Below are positions 40,047 through 49,657 of a stretch of DNA of 64,000 bases, piece by piece. The notes beneath the pieces are model-generated. The model saw only the letters and a program-made list of their open reading frames with translations. It ran no database searches and was not told where the DNA came from. Position 1 is the first letter of the stretch, and every line of letters begins with the position of its first letter. The DNA comes from Rickettsiales bacterium (lineage in GTDB: Bacteria > Pseudomonadota > Alphaproteobacteria > Rickettsiales > Midichloriaceae), in assembly GCA_023263785.1 (NCBI GenBank), contig JALQUO010000001.1:186001-250000 (forward strand), read 5' to 3'. Position numbers and translations under genes: made by a program.

Positions 40047-40560
40047 CTTCCCTGGCAACTCTCTTGATCTTTTGCTGCAATAAAAAACATCCATATATTA
40101 AAGCCTCAGCGCTAGGTGGACATCCAGGTACATATATATCTACTGGGACAATTCTATCACATCCTCTAACTACAGAATATGAGTAATGGTAATAACCACC
40201 GCCGTTCGCACAGCTGCCCATTGAGATAACCCAGCGAGGTTCAGGCATTTGATCGTATACAAGCCTCAGGGCCTTTGCCATCTTATTTGTTAGAGTACCA
40301 GCAACGATCATCACATCAGACTGGCGAGGACTCGGACGGAATAGCATCCCAAAGCGATCCATATCGTATCTGCTGGCTGCGGCCTGCATCATCTCAACTG
40401 CACAGCAGGCAAGTCCGAAAGTCATTGGCCATAGTGAATTGCTCCTGGCCCATCCAGCGACTTCATCCAATTTTGTTATTAAAAAACCCTTCTGCTGAAT
40501 GTCTTTCTCTGCGCGCTCCAGGACATTTCTCACGTTGCTGTTCATAATGTTTTTCTTCAT
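40039..40560 (-). CDS. nuoB: NADH-quinone oxidoreductase subunit B
   Basis: NuoB holds cluster N2, the last iron-sulfur centre before quinone in complex I. The 173 residues contain [10 protein letters not shown] with the paired cysteines. A further Cys follows in [10 protein letters not shown], and the last is in [15 protein letters not shown]. All four ligands are present. Other nuo genes normally adjacent are absent; nuoH is found alone at 53057. It overlaps the lptA-like gene. Confidence 0.97.
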   Translation of the reverse strand: MKKNIMNSNVRNVLERAEKDIQQKGFLITKLDEVAGWARSNSLWPMTFGLACCAVEMMQAAASRYDMDRFGMLFRPSPRQSDVMIVAGTLTNKMAKALRLVYDQMPEPRWVISMGSCANGGGYYHYSYSVVRGCDRIVPVDIYVPGCPPSAEALIYGCFLLQQKIKRVAREGA

Positions 40561-40713
40561 ATTATATCATGTTTATTTGTCTTTAGATTCAATATGATCC
40601 ATCTGTACTTTATGCGAGAAACTCATCTTTTTCAATTCCTGTTTCGTTCAAGTGTCAATGGCCTGCTAAGACTTCAGGACATGGAAAACATATCAACTAT
40701 GGTATTTCTTATA

Positions 40714-41178
40714 TTATCGAGAATTCCTATGGATGTGAGTTGGAAATACTTTGTCTTTCTCAATCTTTTGTTTCTCAGCATGAATAAAAACGTGTGCCAT
40801 CTGCTCTATGATTTTTGCAATTCTTGGAATGCTGCGGATACTCTCAAATGCATCTGTTGAAGTGATATTCCTTGCTTCTGATTCAGATTTTATTTCTTTG
40901 AGAAGCTCTTCTGTAGGTCTTTGAAGTTTATTTATTGAATATTCATTTTCTCCAATTAAATCATTGAACCTCAGATAATCAAATCCATCAAGATTATGTA
41001 AAATAAAGCTTTTTATAATATATGAAAAAGCTTCTGTTTTCTCATGTATATCATGGATGTTCTGCTGCACAAAAAGTGCAAATGACTTTAGTTCCCCAAG
41101 TGATCTTCCATCTATAAGTGCTTGCTTTTCTTCACTGCTTCGTGTGAGCTGGAGTTGTTTATGTAGATTGCGTGACAT
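40714..41178 (-). CDS. Unknown small helical protein
   Basis: This 154-residue protein is not one I recognise. It is polar, predicted mostly helical (LIDGRSLGELKSFALFVQQNIHDIHEKTEAF), without signal peptide or membrane segment, and ends in a basic tail. It lies upstream of nuoB on the same strand with 153 bases between, where nuoA would often be, but it shows no NuoA features such as three membrane helices. Codon use looks like its neighbours. Confidence 0.55.
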   Translation of the reverse strand: MSRNLHKQLQLTRSSEEKQALIDGRSLGELKSFALFVQQNIHDIHEKTEAFSYIIKSFILHNLDGFDYLRFNDLIGENEYSINKLQRPTEELLKEIKSESEARNITSTDAFESIRSIPRIAKIIEQMAHVFIHAEKQKIEKDKVFPTHIHRNSR

Positions 41179-41216
41179 TTTAACCTCTGTTTTTTAGTCA
41201 TCACACACAATTATAA

Positions 41217-41244
41217 CATAAAAGCTTGACTTTTGGAAAAAAAA
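41217..41244 (-). terminator. Possible terminator after def
   Basis: Just past the def stop, the minus strand reads GCTTGA, a 15-base mostly T loop, TCAAGC, then TTTTA. The six-pair stem and T-run resemble a weak intrinsic terminator. Confidence 0.35.
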
Positions 41245-41787
41245 TCAAGCGGATTGTTTTCTTAACTTAATAAGCTTTTTCATAAAAAACTCTTTTTTTA
41301 GTCTTGAGAGATGATCTATGAAAATTATTCCATTTGTGTGATCTATCTCATGCTGTACGCAAATCGACATCAACTCTTCAAACTTTTTCCTCTGCTTATT
41401 CCCATCAAAGTCAAGATATTCAACGACAACCCACTCATGTCTCTCAACATCAGCTCTAACGGTTGGGAGTGACAGACATCCTTCGCAAAACATAACCATA
41501 TCCTCAGATCTCTCAACTATCTCAGGATTTATCATAAAGATTGGCTTGCCCTCATGAACTAGTGGCATATTTTCTTCAGCAGCCCTCTGATCTATATCCA
41601 TCACAACTATTCTCAGATGGACACCAACTTGTACAGCTGCAAGGCCAATTCCTTCACTATCATACATAGTTTGAAGCATGTCATGCATCAGCTGCTTAAC
41701 CTCATCTGTAATCTTCTCAACAGAATTTGAAGGTATGTGAAGTCGCGGATCTAGCTCAGTTACGAGCGGTAAAGTTTTTCCTTTCAT
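41245..41787 (-). CDS. def: Peptide deformylase (intact copy)
   Basis: This enzyme removes the formyl group from new polypeptides. The 180 residues contain all three motifs: GIGLAAVQVG (46-55), EGCLSLP with metal ligand Cys104, and QHEIDHTNG with His146, catalytic Glu147 and His150. It is therefore the functional copy, against the degraded paralogue at 19560-20050. It is divergent from htpG, with a 148-base gap that holds the longest palindrome copy. Confidence 0.96.
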   Translation of the reverse strand: MKGKTLPLVTELDPRLHIPSNSVEKITDEVKQLMHDMLQTMYDSEGIGLAAVQVGVHLRIVVMDIDQRAAEENMPLVHEGKPIFMINPEIVERSEDMVMFCEGCLSLPTVRADVERHEWVVVEYLDFDGNKQRKKFEELMSICVQHEIDHTNGIIFIDHLSRLKKEFFMKKLIKLRKQSA

Positions 41788-41830
41788 TTTTTTACATATT
41801 TTTGTTTATCTTATAACATATTTTGTAATC

Positions 41831-41847
41831 TTAAGTAATTTACTTAA
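41831..41847. repeat. Palindrome copy 4, AAGTAAWTTACTT family
   Basis: TTAAGTAATTTACTTAA is a perfect 17-base palindrome in the divergent def-htpG gap, the longest of the four copies. Its position, 44 bases from the def start and 89 from the htpG start, fits a shared operator. Confidence 0.65.
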
Positions 41848-41935
41848 CTATAAAAATTTTGATCGATTTTTGTTATAGATCTTGATTGTTGGTTTTTGCT
41901 GCATACATATATATTATAATTAAAAAAAATTTAAA

Positions 41936-43792
41936 ATGTCTGCAAAACATCAACAGCATACTTTTAATGCAGCTGTCGGGAGAGTCCTACAGCTTATGAT
42001 TCACTCAATATATACAAATAAGGAGATATTCCTGAGGGAGCTAATATCCAATGCCTCTGATGCTTGCGACAAGCTGAGATATCTATCAATAGAGCAGCCT
42101 AAGCTATTGGGTGATGATGAGCTCGAGATATCAGTCAGAATAGATTTTGATAGCCAGAAGGTTATTGTCAAGGACAACGGCATCGGTATGACAAGACAAG
42201 AGATGATAGATAACCTTGGAACAATAGCAAATTCAGGAACTAAGAAGTTCTTTGAGGAAATGGAAAAAGTGAAAGCTCCAGATGTAAACCTCATAGGGCA
42301 GTTCGGGGTTGGATTTTATTCAGGATTTATTGTTGCAGACAAAATAAAGGTTATATCGACTAAGGCAGGTAATAGTAAAACATATGCTTGGGAATCAGCT
42401 GGACACGATGGATTTGAAGTGTATGAGTCAGATAAAGATATGCCGCGCGGCACAACAATAGAATTATATCTGAAGCCTTCTGAGGTCGAATTCCTTGAGA
42501 AACACAGGCTGCAGCACATCATTAGAACTTACTCAGATCACCTTGCATTTCCAGTAGATTTAATAGACAAGGATGGGAAGAGTGAGATAGTCAATAAGGG
42601 TACAGCACTTTGGCTAAGACCTAAGTCAGAAATATCTCCACAGGAATACAAAGAATTCTACAAACATGTGTCATATGCACCAGACGAGCCATACATGGTG
42701 CTCCACAACAAATTGGAAGGAAATGTTGCCTATACAAGTCTCTTATTTATCCCAGGACATAAACCTTATGATCTATTTCATCCAGATAGAAAAACAAGAG
42801 TAAAACTATACATAAAAAAAGTTTTTATAACTGAAGACTCAGCAAACTTAATTCCATCTTACTTACGGTTCATAAGAGGGGTTGTTGACTCAGAAGATCT
42901 CCCATTGAATATCAGCAGAGAGGTCTTACAAAGCAATTCCCTTGTACATAAAATTCGTGGCTCAATAGTCAAAAGGATTCTCCAGGAACTCAAGAGAAAA
43001 GCAGAAAGCGAGCCTGAGGACTTCATGAAGTTCTGGACAAACTTCGGTGAGGTAATGAAGGAAGGACTATGTGAACATGGCCTAGGAGAAAAAGAAGAAC
43101 TCCTTGAAGTCTGCAGGTTCTACTCAACCAAGTCAGGAGACTCAATGATAAGCCTCGACAAATATATAGATAACATGATTGATGGACAGGAGGAGATATT
43201 TTTCATCACAGGAGATAACCTTGAGAATCTCAGGAAGAACCCGCAGCTGGAGGGTTTTTTAGAAAGAGGAATTGAGGTCCTGCTGCTAAAAGATGGAGTT
43301 GATGACTTCTGGGTCAATGTAATCAATGCCTATAAGAATAAGAGCTTGAAATCAGTCAATAGAGTTGACATAGACCTAGATCAAATCAAAAGGATCGATG
43401 AGACAGACGAGATAGCAGATACAGACTCTCTGCAGAACTACATCAAATCTGTCTTAGATAAGCGAGTAAAAGATGTAAGAATCTCAACTAAGTTGGTTGA
43501 TAGCCCTGGGTGTCTTGTTCTCCCAGAGGGTGCCATGAATGTGAGAATGGAGAGACTCTTAGTTGAACAGAAACAACTCAACAGAAGAACAAGTAAAATC
43601 CTTGAGATAAATCCTAAGCACAAGATCATTCAGTACATAAGCAATGCAGTATCAAATAACTCAACAGATTCTCATACAGCTGATCTGGTTGAAATAATCT
43701 TCTATGAGGCTTGTTTAACTGAAGGTGAGATAATAGAAAATCCTTGTGATTTCGTATCTAAAGTAAATAAAATCCTCAGCAGCAAGCTCTGA
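41936..43792 (+). CDS. htpG: Molecular chaperone HtpG (Hsp90)
   Basis: HtpG is the bacterial Hsp90 ATP-dependent chaperone. The 618 residues have the GHKL ATPase domain, with RELISNASDACDKLR, VKDNGIGM and GQFGVGFYSGF. The middle domain holds the catalytic Arg region (LPLNISREVLQ), and a dimerisation C-terminus follows. Full length. The stop overlaps the truA start by one base (TGATG), so the two should be co-translated. Confidence 0.97.
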   Translation: MSAKHQQHTFNAAVGRVLQLMIHSIYTNKEIFLRELISNASDACDKLRYLSIEQPKLLGDDELEISVRIDFDSQKVIVKDNGIGMTRQEMIDNLGTIANSGTKKFFEEMEKVKAPDVNLIGQFGVGFYSGFIVADKIKVISTKAGNSKTYAWESAGHDGFEVYESDKDMPRGTTIELYLKPSEVEFLEKHRLQHIIRTYSDHLAFPVDLIDKDGKSEIVNKGTALWLRPKSEISPQEYKEFYKHVSYAPDEPYMVLHNKLEGNVAYTSLLFIPGHKPYDLFHPDRKTRVKLYIKKVFITEDSANLIPSYLRFIRGVVDSEDLPLNISREVLQSNSLVHKIRGSIVKRILQELKRKAESEPEDFMKFWTNFGEVMKEGLCEHGLGEKEELLEVCRFYSTKSGDSMISLDKYIDNMIDGQEEIFFITGDNLENLRKNPQLEGFLERGIEVLLLKDGVDDFWVNVINAYKNKSLKSVNRVDIDLDQIKRIDETDEIADTDSLQNYIKSVLDKRVKDVRISTKLVDSPGCLVLPEGAMNVRMERLLVEQKQLNRRTSKILEINPKHKIIQYISNAVSNNSTDSHTADLVEIIFYEACLTEGEIIENPCDFVSKVNKILSSKL

Positions 43793-44529
43793 TGCAGCGG
43801 TACAAAATAGTCATTGAATACGATGGAAGCGCCTTTCATGGATGGCAAGAACAAAAGGGATTAGTATCAGTGCAACAATCCATTCAAGAGGCAATAGAGA
43901 TGTTCTCTGGTGAGGTTGTCACGGTACATGGTGCAGGAAGAACTGATGCTGGTGTTCATGCTCTGGGACAGGTCGCACACTTTGATCTCAATAAGATCAG
44001 GTCATCCAGAGAAATCTGTAGTGCACTGAACCACTTTCTAAAGAATAAAAATATCGCTATCTTAGATGCCACAGAGGTCAGACAGGACTTTCATGCTAGG
44101 TTCTCAGCTACATCCAGATCATACATATATAAGATCATCAACAGGAGAGCTCATCTGACAACACAGCATGGCCTCGCATGGCATATCCCAGAGAATCTAG
44201 ATGAGAACCTTATGAACTCCGCAGCACAACATCTTGTTGGCCTACACGACCTAGAGAGCTTCAGATCAACTCAATGTCAAGCAAAGTCATCAGTTAAATC
44301 CATTGATGTAATAAGGGTCGAGAGACATGGTGATGGAATTGAGGTTTTTATAAGAGCAAGATCTTTTTTACATAATCAAGTAAGAATCATTGTTGGAACC
44401 TTAAGGAAGATAGGAAACACATTCTGGGAGCCAAGTAAGGTCCAGGAGATCCTTGATGCGAGGGATAGGTCTGCAGCTGGGCAGACAGCACCCCCATGTG
44501 GTTTATACCTGTATGGCGTTGAATATTAA
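43792..44529 (+). CDS. truA: tRNA pseudouridine(38-40) synthase TruA
   Basis: TruA isomerises uridines 38-40 in the tRNA anticodon stem. The 245 residues have YDGSAFHGWQEQKGLVSVQ near the start and the catalytic Asp52 in GAGRTDAGVHALGQ. RSFLHNQVRIIVGTL is the C-terminal motif. Nothing is missing. Translationally coupled to htpG by overlap. Confidence 0.96.
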   Translation: MQRYKIVIEYDGSAFHGWQEQKGLVSVQQSIQEAIEMFSGEVVTVHGAGRTDAGVHALGQVAHFDLNKIRSSREICSALNHFLKNKNIAILDATEVRQDFHARFSATSRSYIYKIINRRAHLTTQHGLAWHIPENLDENLMNSAAQHLVGLHDLESFRSTQCQAKSSVKSIDVIRVERHGDGIEVFIRARSFLHNQVRIIVGTLRKIGNTFWEPSKVQEILDARDRSAAGQTAPPCGLYLYGVEY

Positions 44530-44611
44530 CTTATCAATAAACCAAAACATCTTGTTTTCAAAGCGATATTAGCTCAAATAAGTCTCTATAAAATCAGGTG
44601 CAATAAATCCG

Positions 44612-45793
44612 CTATCTTCTGAAATGATCTAATTCTTTATGTCTATCAAATGCATTTTTTTCTTCTTTGAGTTTTATAACAAAAGATTTAACTTGCTTTT
44701 TAGTTTTTAGATTTTCTTTATTTGAAGAAAACATTCCTCCAAATCGACCCAAACGAGGGTTCTCTGTAATTTTCTTTACATCTTTCCCGTTCTTAACTTT
44801 CAGTTCAGCTGCAATTTCTTTTAATTCACTATAGAGCCCTGTGTCTTTAACCATACCAAAGATTTCTGCTGAATTTGTTTTTATCTTATCTTTAGAAATC
44901 ATTCTATTTGTAACAACTTGTATTGCAGCTAATTTAGCACCTAAATCTGACTTATGAACATCTTCACGCTGCAAAGCTTTTTCAAATAAATTATTATCAA
45001 TGATAGCATCAATAATTTTTGTCATCTCCCCTGGTGGAACATCCCCATTTATACTGAGATTCTTTGCATGAGCAAAACAAAAATCTAGTTTTTCTTTATC
45101 TGATAGATTTGAACTCATAACAACATTAAGTTTTTGAGCATCTGTAAGAGTCTTAGCATTCCTTATTGCCTGGATTCTAATATCCTCTAACTGTTTATCT
45201 ACTTTAGCTCGTTCTTTTTCTATCTGTGGATCTTCTTCTATTTCATTACCTGCTCTAATCGCTTCAATGTATTCCTTATTGGAGTTTGATACAACTTTAA
45301 ATACTTTAAGAAATTCTTCTTCATTATAATTTGGTAGAGTTTCAAAAAACTCAAGGAAATTTTGCTTAAGATTTTGATTTTCCATTCCGAAATGAAGCTG
45401 ATTATTTATCAAAATAAACTCAAGAATCTTTTGTTTGTCGTCTGGAGGTTCATCTATTACTAATCCTAGATTAGAAATGAATTTTTTTGTTGCATTGGGG
45501 CCAGTTTGCATTTTTTGTTTTAAAGCCTCCTCAAGAAATTTTGCTTCTAAATTATTTGTTCTTAATGTTTTATATGAATGAGCTAGAAGATCAGTGCCAG
45601 AATCAATACAGAATTGTATTTTATCGTCGTCACTTAAATCTTTAGAATCGACAACTTCTGAAATGCTTGATTCCCATTCCTCTGAAGAATGTCCTGCTCT
45701 TGCATAAGATGATAAATAAGTTTTCTTCTCAAAATCTGTTTCTCTTGATCCAAGAATATTTTTTAATTCAGCAGCTGTATATATATTTCGCAT
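44612..45793 (-). CDS. Unknown charged helical protein
   Basis: I cannot assign this 393-residue protein to a family. It is highly charged and almost entirely helical, with no signal peptide or membrane helix. Two stretches repeat a loose theme: DLSDDDKIQFCIDSGTDLLAHS near residue 52 and NLSDKEKLDFCFAHAKNLSING near residue 229, suggesting an internal duplication of a helical unit. It ends in a basic tail. It is divergent from the GTA portal gene, at the left edge of the accessory region, and may be a lineage-specific or host-directed protein. Confidence 0.65.
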   Translation of the reverse strand: MRNIYTAAELKNILGSRETDFEKKTYLSSYARAGHSSEEWESSISEVVDSKDLSDDDKIQFCIDSGTDLLAHSYKTLRTNNLEAKFLEEALKQKMQTGPNATKKFISNLGLVIDEPPDDKQKILEFILINNQLHFGMENQNLKQNFLEFFETLPNYNEEEFLKVFKVVSNSNKEYIEAIRAGNEIEEDPQIEKERAKVDKQLEDIRIQAIRNAKTLTDAQKLNVVMSSNLSDKEKLDFCFAHAKNLSINGDVPPGEMTKIIDAIIDNNLFEKALQREDVHKSDLGAKLAAIQVVTNRMISKDKIKTNSAEIFGMVKDTGLYSELKEIAAELKVKNGKDVKKITENPRLGRFGGMFSSNKENLKTKKQVKSFVIKLKEEKNAFDRHKELDHFRR

Positions 45794-45979
45794 ATAGTGG
45801 GTTTGTTTTGTCTTAGTTTATTCACTGTTATTATATACAACAAAATTTCCTTGTATAAAAAAATATTAATTTTTTTTCATTTTGGTACTTCCGGGGGTGA
45901 AGAACTTTAGTGCATACTTAAAGTATAAGATCAGATTACTGACTCAAAGAACAACTGAACAACAATCCCCCAAAACAAT

Positions 45980-47287
45980 ATGTTTAAATTACTTTCAGGC
46001 AATAAAAATGCCCAAAAAGCATTAAGAGAAAGAATGTATAATGCAAGTACTTCTTATTTTTACTCAAGCGGCCGTGCAGTATGGTCAGAAAAGAACTACA
46101 GCGATTTTGTTGATAATGCATACATAAAAAACGTCGTAGCACACAGGGCAATAAATATGATTGCTCATGCTGCGTCCAGCGTTCCATTCAAACTCTATCA
46201 AACCATTAATGGTAAGAAACATTTAATCACTCAACACACTGTACTTGAGCTATTAAATAAGCCGAACCCTATGCAGAGTGGCAAAGAATTATTAGAGGCA
46301 ATATATGTATATAGGCAAATATCTGGGAATGCCTACCTTTTGACTGTTGACAAGAGAGGTTGCTATCCCTTGCCAAAAGGCTCTGATGCTTATTTCCTGC
46401 ATGACAATAACTATGTTGAAAAATCACTTGATGGATGTAATCCTTGTAATATTGTTGATAAAAGAATTTCAAGCTACGAATTATATTGCTTAAGACCAGA
46501 TAGGGTTAATGTCATATCCGGTAATAACTTCATACCAGTTGGCTACTCATACAAAGTTGATTCACAAACAATCAATTATTATGTAGACCAAGAAACTGGA
46601 CTGTCTCCGATACTACACATTAGAAACTTTCATTCTATGTCTGATTGGTATGGTTTATCATCTGTGGAGGCAGCCTCATACAGCATAGATCAACACAATC
46701 AAGCAAGTGTATGGAATCAATCTCTTCTACAAAATGGAGGAAGACCAAGCGGTGCGATTATAGTCAAAGATGCAGAAGGGAAACCGGCAAATCTTTCTGA
46801 TGAACAATTCTCGAGATTAAAAAGTATGATGAGCGATATGGTTTCTGGTCCTGAAAATGCTGGCAGACCATTACTACTCGAAGGAGGACTTGAATGGAAA
46901 GAGATGAGCTTCTCACCAAAAGATATGGATCATATTGAATCTAAAAACAACTCAGCTAGAGAAATTGCTCTTGCATTTGGAGTACCTTCACAGCTGCTAG
47001 GAATACCTGGAGATAACACATACAGTAACTTGTCTGAAGCGAGGGTCACTTTGTGGGAGCAAGCAATCCTTCCATTGGTTGAAAATACTCTTGATCATTT
47101 CAATCGTGGCATAGTTTCAAGATTTGGATCTGATTTAGAATTACAATATGATTTAGATGGAATAAGCGCACTATCTCATAGGGTTGATAGTTTATGGAGA
47201 AGAATGGAAAACAGCTCTTTTGTTACTGTTGATGAAAAGCGTGAAGCAGTTGGTTTGTCACCAAGCAACAACGAAGCTGCAAGGTAA
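45980..47287 (+). CDS. HK97-type portal protein of a gene transfer agent (GTA gp3)
   Basis: The portal forms the dodecameric channel through which DNA enters the capsid. The 435 residues match the HK97 portal family. Features are VAHRAINMIAHAASSVPFKLY, LNKPNPMQSGKELLEA, HIRNFHSMSDWYGLSSVEAA and SAREIALAFGVPSQLLGIPGDNTYSN. The frame is open and about full length. It is the first gene of a GTA-like head module, cut off from the protease by two outer-membrane genes on the other strand. The terminase is not in the window. Confidence 0.93.
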   Translation: MFKLLSGNKNAQKALRERMYNASTSYFYSSGRAVWSEKNYSDFVDNAYIKNVVAHRAINMIAHAASSVPFKLYQTINGKKHLITQHTVLELLNKPNPMQSGKELLEAIYVYRQISGNAYLLTVDKRGCYPLPKGSDAYFLHDNNYVEKSLDGCNPCNIVDKRISSYELYCLRPDRVNVISGNNFIPVGYSYKVDSQTINYYVDQETGLSPILHIRNFHSMSDWYGLSSVEAASYSIDQHNQASVWNQSLLQNGGRPSGAIIVKDAEGKPANLSDEQFSRLKSMMSDMVSGPENAGRPLLLEGGLEWKEMSFSPKDMDHIESKNNSAREIALAFGVPSQLLGIPGDNTYSNLSEARVTLWEQAILPLVENTLDHFNRGIVSRFGSDLELQYDLDGISALSHRVDSLWRRMENSSFVTVDEKREAVGLSPSNNEAAR

Positions 47288-47301
47288 CAAATGAATTCAA
47301 A

Positions 47302-48078
47302 TTACATTGTGAATCTGAAGCCTAGTGTTAAAGACTGATCGATTTGCTTTTTGAATTTCAAGTTTTGGATAGACTCTAAAGTTGTATCTGTTGTACCAGA
47401 AGTATTAACAACAGCTGTGTTTGTTACAGCATTGTAACCTGACTTGCTTCCAACTCCATATGTTAAGTCAACATTCATAATGTCAGAACCTTTAACTGAA
47501 AGACCGAAACCACCTTGATATGTCATGACTGTCTTAGTTTTCATTTCAAGTGATGATGACTTCGTTCCTATAGCACCTTTATCATCGATTTGTGCTACAG
47601 ACTGTGTATCACCAGCTTTAACATCAGAAGCATTTGAAAGATATGGTTTAACTTTAGGTTTAACATTTGATGCACCTAGTTGTCCGAAGATGAATGGAGT
47701 TACAGGTGTGTTGTTGTTAAAGTCATAAGCTAGTCTTACAGAACCACCAAGCTCACGTGTTTCAACAACGAAAACATCACCATAAGATTTCATTTTTGGT
47801 TTGAAATCAAGTAGAACTTCAGCGCGTAATGCATCGTTGAAAGCATAACCAACACCGGCAGCTGTAGCAATACCACCACCGTTTTTGTAGGTATTTTGAT
47901 CAACATTTGTTATTGATTTATCTGCATTAACGACAGAACCAACGGCACGTGTATTAGTTGTGAAACCGTATCCTAGGTCTAATTTAACATATGCTTTGCA
48001 AGGCTCAGCAGCTGAAGCTGAAAAAGCTGCCAATGAGCAAGCAACTGCAGTAATTAACTGTACTTGTTTTTTTCTCAT
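47302..48078 (-). CDS. Outer-membrane beta-barrel surface protein
   Basis: The 258 residues begin with a clean signal peptide (KKQVQLITAVACSLAAFSASA, cut before AEPCKA). Alternating strands typical of an 8-stranded barrel follow, ending in LTLGFRFTM, with a late aromatic residue as in barrel insertion signals. Repeated GFG and YAFN stretches resemble the P44/Msp2-like and OprF-like surface antigens of Rickettsiales. Together with the next minus-strand gene it forms a pair of paralogous barrel genes inside the GTA module. Function may be porin or adhesion; this is inferred. Confidence 0.82.
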   Translation of the reverse strand: MRKKQVQLITAVACSLAAFSASAAEPCKAYVKLDLGYGFTTNTRAVGSVVNADKSITNVDQNTYKNGGGIATAAGVGYAFNDALRAEVLLDFKPKMKSYGDVFVVETRELGGSVRLAYDFNNNTPVTPFIFGQLGASNVKPKVKPYLSNASDVKAGDTQSVAQIDDKGAIGTKSSSLEMKTKTVMTYQGGFGLSVKGSDIMNVDLTYGVGSKSGYNAVTNTAVVNTSGTTDTTLESIQNLKFKKQIDQSLTLGFRFTM

Positions 48079-48272
48079 GTTATTTTTTATTAAATATATA
48101 ATTAGTATTTTGACTTTTTTACCGTATGTTTTTACTAAATCTTCACAACAACCGTAAAACGAAACAGTGGATGGAGCTCAAGCATGCGTTATTCACAAAC
48201 ATACATGTATAGAAACAGACTATATGACATAATATTTAAAACAAGCTGAGAAAGAGGAAATGTGAAGATATT

Positions 48273-48300
48273 AAATAAAAGTTGTTGTTTTTATACAACG
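48273..48300 (-). terminator. Possible terminator after the second barrel gene
   Basis: On the minus strand, GTTGT (48299-48295) pairs with ACAAC (48288-48284) around a six-base loop. A T-rich stretch follows, about 55 bases past the stop at 48357. The stem is only five pairs. Confidence 0.35.
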
Positions 48301-48356
48301 AAAGCCTTAAAGAAATGCTCTGCAAAGATATGCAAAACATTTCTCATAAGAAAGTC

Positions 48357-49058
48357 TTAGAAAGCTATATTAACACCTAAAACAACAGTTTGTTTTATTG
48401 TTGAATTTGGCTTTAAAGTAAGGGTCTTACCGCTAGCATTGATGTTATTAAATTTACCACCTTTATGGTTACCGATTCTATAGCCTATATCAAATGATAC
48501 TGAATCCATTGCTGCGAATGATAATCCGAAACCAGCTTGATAAGCGAAGTAAGCAGTATTTTTAGATGTAAGTTGACTTGTTAAAGGTTTGTTATCACTT
48601 CCATTTACAACGGTACCATTGATTGTTAGACCTGTTGTAGGAGGTGTTAGTTTTGTTTTTGCAACACCACCACCGAAACCAAGCATCACATATGGAGAGA
48701 ATTTATTTCCCATATTGAAACCGTAGTAACCGTTTAACATTGCTGTGATATTAGAGTCTTCTATTCTATTGTCGGTTGAGCTCTTCTTTGTTTTTGCATT
48801 TGCAAATGAAACTGTTACATCTGTCCAGATATTTTCTGATGCAACATAACCAAAACCAACACCGAAGTTATAACCGTTTAGTTTGTTAGTTTTAATTGTT
48901 GAATCAAGAGAATCTCCTGAGCTTTTAATTGAAGACTTACTCATGCTGTATCCACCTTCAAGTCTGGTAAGGAAAGAACCTAACTCAGCAGCTGAAGCTG
49001 AAGATGCAAATAAAGAAACTGCTGCTGCAGCAACTATTTGTAGATGTTTTTTGTTCAT
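48357..49058 (-). CDS. Outer-membrane beta-barrel surface protein, paralogue
   Basis: The 233 residues begin with a signal peptide (KKHLQIVAAAAVSLFASSASA, cut before AELGSF) and continue as amphipathic strands (YNFGVGFGYVASENIWTDVTVSF, GYYGFNMGNKFSPYVMLGFGGG). It ends in VVLGVNIAF, with the C-terminal Phe favoured by the BAM machinery. The layout matches the 258-residue barrel protein 278 bases downstream, so the two are likely paralogues. It lies between the GTA portal and protease genes on the opposite strand, which suggests an insertion. Confidence 0.82.
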   Translation of the reverse strand: MNKKHLQIVAAAAVSLFASSASAAELGSFLTRLEGGYSMSKSSIKSSGDSLDSTIKTNKLNGYNFGVGFGYVASENIWTDVTVSFANAKTKKSSTDNRIEDSNITAMLNGYYGFNMGNKFSPYVMLGFGGGVAKTKLTPPTTGLTINGTVVNGSDNKPLTSQLTSKNTAYFAYQAGFGLSFAAMDSVSFDIGYRIGNHKGGKFNNINASGKTLTLKPNSTIKQTVVLGVNIAF

Positions 49059-49217
49059 GTTCTATATTTTTTAATTTTCATTAGTTTTTATATGTCTGAA
49101 TTTTTTAACACACATACTAGAGATAGAACACATAACATAATCCTTCAAATAAGACAATATTAATACATAATTTTCACATGAAATTTCAACTCTCAAAAAC
49201 AACTTAAACTTTTAAAA

Positions 49218-49629
49218 ATGATTAACAAAAATAACTACGCCGTCATTGCAGGCTATGCCGCAGTGTTTAATAACATAGATAAAAACTCACATGTTATACT
49301 GCCAACCGCTCTCAAACTACCACCTGAAATTCCAATCATATTCCAACATAAGGATAATCAAATCCTTGGTAAGGTTTTGCATTCAAATTTTGATTCAAGG
49401 GGTTTATATGTTGAGGCAGCACTTCTTCTGAATAAATCCTCTTCAAGTAAAAGTCCTTGACCTCATAAAAAACAATAATCTTCAGGGAATGAGTGTTGGA
49501 TTAAAAGTAGAGAGATCTAAGATGGAAATGGGTATTCTTAAAATTATTAGTGCTCACTTAATGGAAATCAGTCTAACAAATAACCCAGTAAATCCTCACT
49601 GTAAAATAGATTTTTGTGAGGAATTTTAA
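49218..49629 (+). pseudogene. GTA prohead protease (gp4), frameshifted
   Basis: The first frame (49218-49460) encodes a U35/HK97 prohead protease start: VIAGYAAVFNNIDKNSHVI, then IIFQHKDNQILGKV with the active-site His. It ends prematurely. A second frame from about 49446 to TAA at 49627 continues with VLDLIKNNNLQGMSVGLKVE, holding the active-site Ser. The shift lies near 49438-49447. The protease trims capsid scaffold during head assembly, so no normal maturation is expected unless the frame is restored. Confidence 0.82.
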
Positions 49630-49657
49630 AAAAGTAGAAATAAAAAACAAAAGAATA

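Noticed and set aside
40594-40860. Plus-strand frame of 88 residues near nuoB
   Set aside because: It overlaps the minus-strand unknown gene, has no recognisable domain or ribosome binding site, and looks like an antisense shadow.
40714-41178. NuoA upstream of nuoB
   Set aside because: The protein has no membrane helices and none of the NuoA motifs.
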